From contig JAFUFK010000012.1 of NCBI GenBank assembly GCA_017469925.1, positions 62,001 to 126,000 on the forward strand: 64,000 bases of DNA. Direction: 5' to 3'. Shown piece after piece: positions 60,019 to 64,000 of the stretch (its first letter is position 1; each line of letters starts with the position of its first letter). The stretch is from Bacteroidaceae bacterium. Lineage in GTDB: Bacteria > Bacteroidota > Bacteroidia > Bacteroidales > Bacteroidaceae. The notes beneath the pieces are model-generated. The model was not told the DNA's origin and made no database searches. It was given only the letters and a program-made list of their open reading frames with translations. Both the position numbers and the translations under genes were made by a program.

Positions 60019-61704
60019 ATGAAACAGTTCCCTATTGCAGCAACGCTTGCTGCCGCCCTTCTACTCACCGCCTGCGTGGGGCGACCCTCGCGACAACTCA
60101 AGGTAGCCGAGGCACTTGCCCTCTGCGACCCTGACAGTGCCCTGGCCGTGCTGGCTCAGGTGGACACCGCAGTCCTTAGCGAGGCTAACCGTACCCTTTA
60201 CGACCTCGTAGCTGCTCTCATCTATGAAGAAAAGTGGTATCGACGTTATGCCGACACCGCATCCTGCCTCTCGACAACAGGCAAGGGAACTTTGCACGTT
60301 TTGGAGGAAGATAGGACCCTGATGGAGGAAAGAGAGTCGGAGAAATGGACATTCAGGCGCGAAGTGGTCTATCAGACAGCGGACGACCAGGCCTTTCCCG
60401 ACGACAGCACCCTTCTGCGCGTGTACAATTATTATGAAGGCGAGAGTCTCGGCGGTACAAGCGAGGACAAGGAAGTTCTGCGGCGATTCGGACGCATCTG
60501 TTTCGTGCTGAGCCGACATTCAGGAAATACCATGCCGTTGTCGCAACCCCAAAAGCTTTTTCATCTGGCTATCCATTGTGCCGAAGCCTCTGGCGACCAC
60601 GAACTGGCCTACCGTGCCTATAACCGCTATGCCGATTATCTGGATATTTTCTATAGCAATGAAAGTTTGGCGCAACACTGGTGCCTGCGTCATGCTCTGG
60701 AGCATTACCGCCAGTTGCCCAATCAGCCTTCGTGGCTACTGATGACACTTAATAGCTATGGTAGGGCATTCATCCTCCGTGCCCCTTGCGACTTGCATTG
60801 TTTCCCAGCCCTTGCCCACGTCGCCTCTGTTATGGCCCGGTATTGCCCAGACGGCCCAATGCCGTCCGAGGTATACGATTCTGTATTCCAGTGTCTGGAC
60901 TCTATATGGGCATTGCCTCATGAAAGTTTTAGTTATGCTATGACCTCACGCAGCGGACAACGCCAAGTACAGAAAGAGGGGGCCACCCACCGCGATATGA
61001 AGGAAGTCAGTGTGTTTGTCAGCATCTATGAAGAAGCACAGCGGCAGCACAAGGAAGATGAGACCCAGCATTGGCAACCCTCATTTGCAAGCGAGATGCA
61101 GAAGACAGAGCAATCGTTTGACGTTGACCGCGACACGTATCTGGCTCCAGGCTATGCGCAGAAGGCTGCTATGTTGCAGCGACGACTGATGACGATGGTT
61201 ATCATTATCCTTGCGCTGGTCGTGCTTGCTCTGTTGCTCCTCTTATGGATTTGGCATTATAGTGTGCGGCGAAGGCACGAAGCAGAGCAAATTGTCCACC
61301 AGCGCGAAGCGGAGCAAATGGCCGAACGGTTGCGGCAGAAGGATACGATGATAGCCGCTCTGCGCGGACACATCATCGACAAGAGCGAGATTCTGGAGAT
61401 GCTGGCTCCCACAGAAGGCAAGCGCACCATCATCAATGCCCGCAATTGGCGCGAGATAGAGGCGACGCTCGACACGGCAGACAATGGTTTCGTCAGTCGT
61501 CTGCGCAGCGAATATCCTTCGTTTGACGAGGATGACATCCGTCTGTGCATGCTCGCGCGGCTGCGGCTCTCCAATAATGCGCTTTCAGCAATCTATTCCA
61601 TCTCTGTTTCTGCAGTGCAGCACCGCAAACAGAAACTGAAGAAGGAAGGCTTTGGGGTGAATGACCCGAACGTAACCCTTGACCAGATTATAGCGAACTT
61701 CTAA
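60019..61704 (+). CDS. Membrane-spanning TPR sensor with cytoplasmic HTH domain
   Basis: A 561-residue one-chain regulator. The N-terminus is a signal or lipoprotein leader (PIAATLAAALLLTACVG, Cys about 18). Residues about 25-330 are helical repeats of the TPR type (ADYLDIFYSNESLAQHW, for example) outside the membrane. A strong helix lies at about 392-412 (VIIILALVVLALLLLLWIW), followed by a coiled coil (RRRHEAEQIVHQREAEQMAERLRQK). The last 80 residues (DEDDIRLCMLARLRLSNNALSAIYSISVSAVQHRKQKLKKE) resemble the LuxR-like HTH end of similar Bacteroidetes proteins. It is 11 bp from the next gene, a TonB-type receptor it may control. The target and signal are unknown. Confidence 0.8.
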   Translation: MKQFPIAATLAAALLLTACVGRPSRQLKVAEALALCDPDSALAVLAQVDTAVLSEANRTLYDLVAALIYEEKWYRRYADTASCLSTTGKGTLHVLEEDRTLMEERESEKWTFRREVVYQTADDQAFPDDSTLLRVYNYYEGESLGGTSEDKEVLRRFGRICFVLSRHSGNTMPLSQPQKLFHLAIHCAEASGDHELAYRAYNRYADYLDIFYSNESLAQHWCLRHALEHYRQLPNQPSWLLMTLNSYGRAFILRAPCDLHCFPALAHVASVMARYCPDGPMPSEVYDSVFQCLDSIWALPHESFSYAMTSRSGQRQVQKEGATHRDMKEVSVFVSIYEEAQRQHKEDETQHWQPSFASEMQKTEQSFDVDRDTYLAPGYAQKAAMLQRRLMTMVIIILALVVLALLLLLWIWHYSVRRRHEAEQIVHQREAEQMAERLRQKDTMIAALRGHIIDKSEILEMLAPTEGKRTIINARNWREIEATLDTADNGFVSRLRSEYPSFDEDDIRLCMLARLRLSNNALSAIYSISVSAVQHRKQKLKKEGFGVNDPNVTLDQIIANF

Positions 61705-61715
61705 TCTAAGATAGC

Positions 61716-64000
61716 ATGAAAAAACATTTTTTCCGATGCGGAAACCTCCGCATTCTGTTGCTCCTATGCCTTATCGTAGGTACGGAGACGATAGTTCAGG
61801 CCGACATCCTTCGTGGTCGTGTCGTTGATGCCGAGACCAAGGAACCACTGCCCGGAGCCACGCTCAAACTGACACAGCGGAAGGACTATAATGGGCACAT
61901 GGCTACTTGGGTTATGAGCCAAACGGCTGATACTCTGGGCTGTTTTACCTTGAACCTACAGGGGCGCGGCACACTGGAGACATCTATGTTGGGCTACTAT
62001 TCCAAGACGGAGGTGGTGCTGGGATTTTCGGACGACAAGAGGGACACCATCAACGTGGGTAACATCGAACTCAAGCCCTCCGAGACGCTGATGAAGATGC
62101 TGGAAGTGAAGGGACGGGCGCGACGCTTCACTGTTCGTGGCGACACCATCGTTTTCCATCCCGAAGCCTTCCACCTACAAGAAGGTGCGCGTCTGGACGA
62201 ACTCATCAAGCAGTTGCCGGGCGTGCAGGTGGCCGACGATGGCAGCATGACGTGGAACGGTAAGCCCATCCGCATTACCATGGACGGTGAGAGCCTCTTC
62301 GGTGGCAACGGTCTCGTCAGTCAACTACCTGTTGAGGCTGTGGAGAACATTAAGGCTTACAATAAGGCCTCAAAATTCAGCGAACGTACAGGAAAGGACG
62401 ATGGTCAGGAGGACATGGTACTGGACCTGACCGTCAAGCCCGGCTTTCTCGACCGCTGGTACGGTGATGCCTCTGCCGGCTATCAAAGCCCCAAGCACTA
62501 TGATGCAGACCTCGACATGCATCGCTTCTCCAAAATCAATCCCGCCATACTCTTGCTTAACGCGAATAACGTGAACAGGCAGAAACACCGTACCATGAAC
62601 GGAGGTTGGATTCGTCAGGGCAACGGCCATGGACAGGGGCAGAGCGCGACAGGAGGCTATCAGCACAACTGGCGACAAAAGGAGGGCACGCAGGAGATGC
62701 GCAGCCGCTATAGTTTCAGTGGTGGACTCTCGCATTTCGACAATTGGAGCATGACGCGCAGCGAGACTGAGGACTATTTGGAGAATGCCGATGACAAGCG
62801 TACCAACACGAAAACCTATCAGCGCAACCACGCCCTCAATCCCTATCTTAATGCGAATCTGTCTTGGGACCTCGACTCACTGAACACCCTTATTTTTGAA
62901 GCCAATGCAGACTACACGGACATGCGCAATCACGGACGCACGGACATGGAGCAGGTTGGCATGCTCCGGCGGCTGACGCACAACCAAGGCACGGGGCATG
63001 AGTTCAAGTTCGACACCAAAGGCACTTGGCATCACTTTATGGGCAAAGATGCTTCGCTCGGTGCCAGCTATAACATCCGATTTGCCGACCGAGAAGATGA
63101 ACAATGGACCGATCGCGAAGTTGAGGACCTGCGTAGTGTAGCCGGCGATTTGCCCACAGGGACTACGCTCTCCTCCCTTCTCTCCCAACACACCCTTACC
63201 CCCTCCACCTCCTTCTCCGCTACAGCCGAAGGACACTACAAGCAGTGGCTTCTGAAAAGGTGGCTCTTGGGTGCGGAGTATTCCTTTGACTATAAGCGCA
63301 ACCATAGTCGTCAGGACTTCGATACAAACGGGTTCGCCGATGTCGCCAATACCTATCGCGACCACAACAATCTCTGGCGCCACGGCCTGAGCCTCAACTC
63401 AACCATCGACCTCAGCCCCATAAAACTCATGCCTCGTCTCTCGACGAAGTGGCAGCACGAGCATCAAGACTACCAGCGTGGCCTTCTCGATACCACCGCC
63501 ACGCGCCAACGCCTGCTCCTTACACCCTCCTTACGCGTCACGTGGAAGATGGCCAAGACCATCGGGATAGAGTTGAATTATGACTATTCCACTACGCAAC
63601 CCTCGCTCTTCAGTACACTGGCCTATCGCGACCAGACTGACCCACTCTACATCAGGGAGGGCAACCCCGGTCTGAAGGACACCCATACCAACAACGTCCG
63701 ACTGAACTTCAACACCGTGCTGGCCAGGCAGCAACTCTCGCTCAGCACAACTGTCGCCTACAGGACCAGCGACCGCGAGACGCGCACGGCCCTCATCTAC
63801 CAACCCTCCACAGGCGTCTATACCAGCCATCCAGAAAATGTGCGCGGTTCCCGTTCCTGGAGTTTCCGACTGAACTATGACCAGGGGTTTGGTGACATCT
63901 TTCGCCTACAGAATGACTTCCGGCTCACTTCGGAGCAGAACTATGCCTTCCTCACGCAAATTATCACAGTCCCTCTTCCCCTCCCCCTTGGAGAAGGCTG
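61716..64000 (+). CDS. TonB-dependent outer membrane receptor, C-terminus cut by window edge
   Basis: The first 761 codons of an outer membrane beta-barrel protein. It has a signal peptide (ILLLLCLIVGTETIVQA, about 12-30), a carboxypeptidase-like regulatory domain (ILRGRVVDAETKEPLPGATLKLTQ, about 31-120), a plug-like segment (LDELIKQLPGVQVADDGSMTWNGKPIRITMDGESLF, about 165-200) and barrel strands. This is the outer membrane beta-barrel family often found near GLPGLI proteins. It begins 11 bp after the regulator gene. The last codons (TVPLPLPLGEG) come from a CCCCTCCCCCTTGG-type repeat, suggesting another in-frame insertion. Confidence 0.85.
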   Translation, partial: MKKHFFRCGNLRILLLLCLIVGTETIVQADILRGRVVDAETKEPLPGATLKLTQRKDYNGHMATWVMSQTADTLGCFTLNLQGRGTLETSMLGYYSKTEVVLGFSDDKRDTINVGNIELKPSETLMKMLEVKGRARRFTVRGDTIVFHPEAFHLQEGARLDELIKQLPGVQVADDGSMTWNGKPIRITMDGESLFGGNGLVSQLPVEAVENIKAYNKASKFSERTGKDDGQEDMVLDLTVKPGFLDRWYGDASAGYQSPKHYDADLDMHRFSKINPAILLLNANNVNRQKHRTMNGGWIRQGNGHGQGQSATGGYQHNWRQKEGTQEMRSRYSFSGGLSHFDNWSMTRSETEDYLENADDKRTNTKTYQRNHALNPYLNANLSWDLDSLNTLIFEANADYTDMRNHGRTDMEQVGMLRRLTHNQGTGHEFKFDTKGTWHHFMGKDASLGASYNIRFADREDEQWTDREVEDLRSVAGDLPTGTTLSSLLSQHTLTPSTSFSATAEGHYKQWLLKRWLLGAEYSFDYKRNHSRQDFDTNGFADVANTYRDHNNLWRHGLSLNSTIDLSPIKLMPRLSTKWQHEHQDYQRGLLDTTATRQRLLLTPSLRVTWKMAKTIGIELNYDYSTTQPSLFSTLAYRDQTDPLYIREGNPGLKDTHTNNVRLNFNTVLARQQLSLSTTVAYRTSDRETRTALIYQPSTGVYTSHPENVRGSRSWSFRLNYDQGFGDIFRLQNDFRLTSEQNYAFLTQIITVPLPLPLGEG

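Overview
The window is chromosomal DNA from a member of the Bacteroidales, most likely a Prevotella-like Prevotellaceae. The evidence is the repeated Bacteroidetes promoter pattern (TTTG, 19-20 bp, TAnnTTTG), the near absence of Shine-Dalgarno sequences, a type IX secretion gene (porQ), a TonB/ExbB/ExbD locus, TonB-dependent receptors, GLPGLI proteins and family-specific lipoproteins (DUF4837, DUF3256, DUF1573, DUF5689). By eye the G+C content is about 55%, with more A+T-rich islands at 0-3 kb and in the 5' half of the large surface protein gene (38.5-40.5 kb).

Layout. 0-3 kb is accessory: a truncated probable restriction endonuclease, a gene-poor stretch with palindromic repeats, and an AAA+/DUF4143 ATPase bracketed by 29-bp direct repeats. 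3-7.9 kb holds four GLPGLI paralogues in tandem with an Abi (HEPN-type) defence gene inserted on the opposite strand. 7.9-13.1 kb (minus) is a sialic acid cluster: a NanM-symporter-DUF4488 fusion, NanA and a membrane protein. 13.2-16.7 kb carries groES-groEL, a nine-unit 22-bp palindromic array, an HU-like protein and a small exported protein. 16.7-26.5 kb holds pepD, a giant alpha-2-macroglobulin, two DUF proteins and meaB. 26.4-29 kb (minus) is cmk-ispH and porQ. 29-34.5 kb is tonB, prenyl synthase, tatD, tRNA-Ser and exbB-exbD-exbD. 34.7-37.7 kb holds an AsnC regulator, folA, thyA and an rRNA methyltransferase. 37.7-42.3 kb is a self-contained cassette: a strong promoter, a long structured leader, a transposase-derived HTH protein, a 1,181-residue secreted protein and a 60-residue peptide. 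42.4-43.1 kb is a PIN toxin-antitoxin pair. 43.2-50.4 kb is a chain of tightly coupled housekeeping genes and a HerA-like ATPase. 50.4-58.7 kb carries a secreted nuclease, L31, a TonB receptor with two OB-fold-type lipoproteins, and a divergent EEP-family nuclease. 58.8-64 kb holds aldolase, a membrane-spanning TPR-HTH regulator and the start of another TonB-type outer membrane receptor.

How genes work together. TonB, two ExbD proteins, ExbB and a small membrane partner energise the two outer membrane receptors. PorQ belongs to the secretion system that would export the large surface protein. Three predicted exported nucleases (45, 50.5 and 57.6 kb) and the receptor/OB-lipoprotein locus suggest, without proof, scavenging of extracellular nucleic acid. 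The most unusual features are (1) four separate palindrome arrays sharing a 22-23 bp period but not sequence, two of them lying between a terminator and a promoter; (2) G/C-rich palindromic elements, often as inverted pairs, that have entered genes in frame (truA, rsmF-like, EamA, DUF4837); and (3) the leader-HTH-surface protein-peptide cassette.
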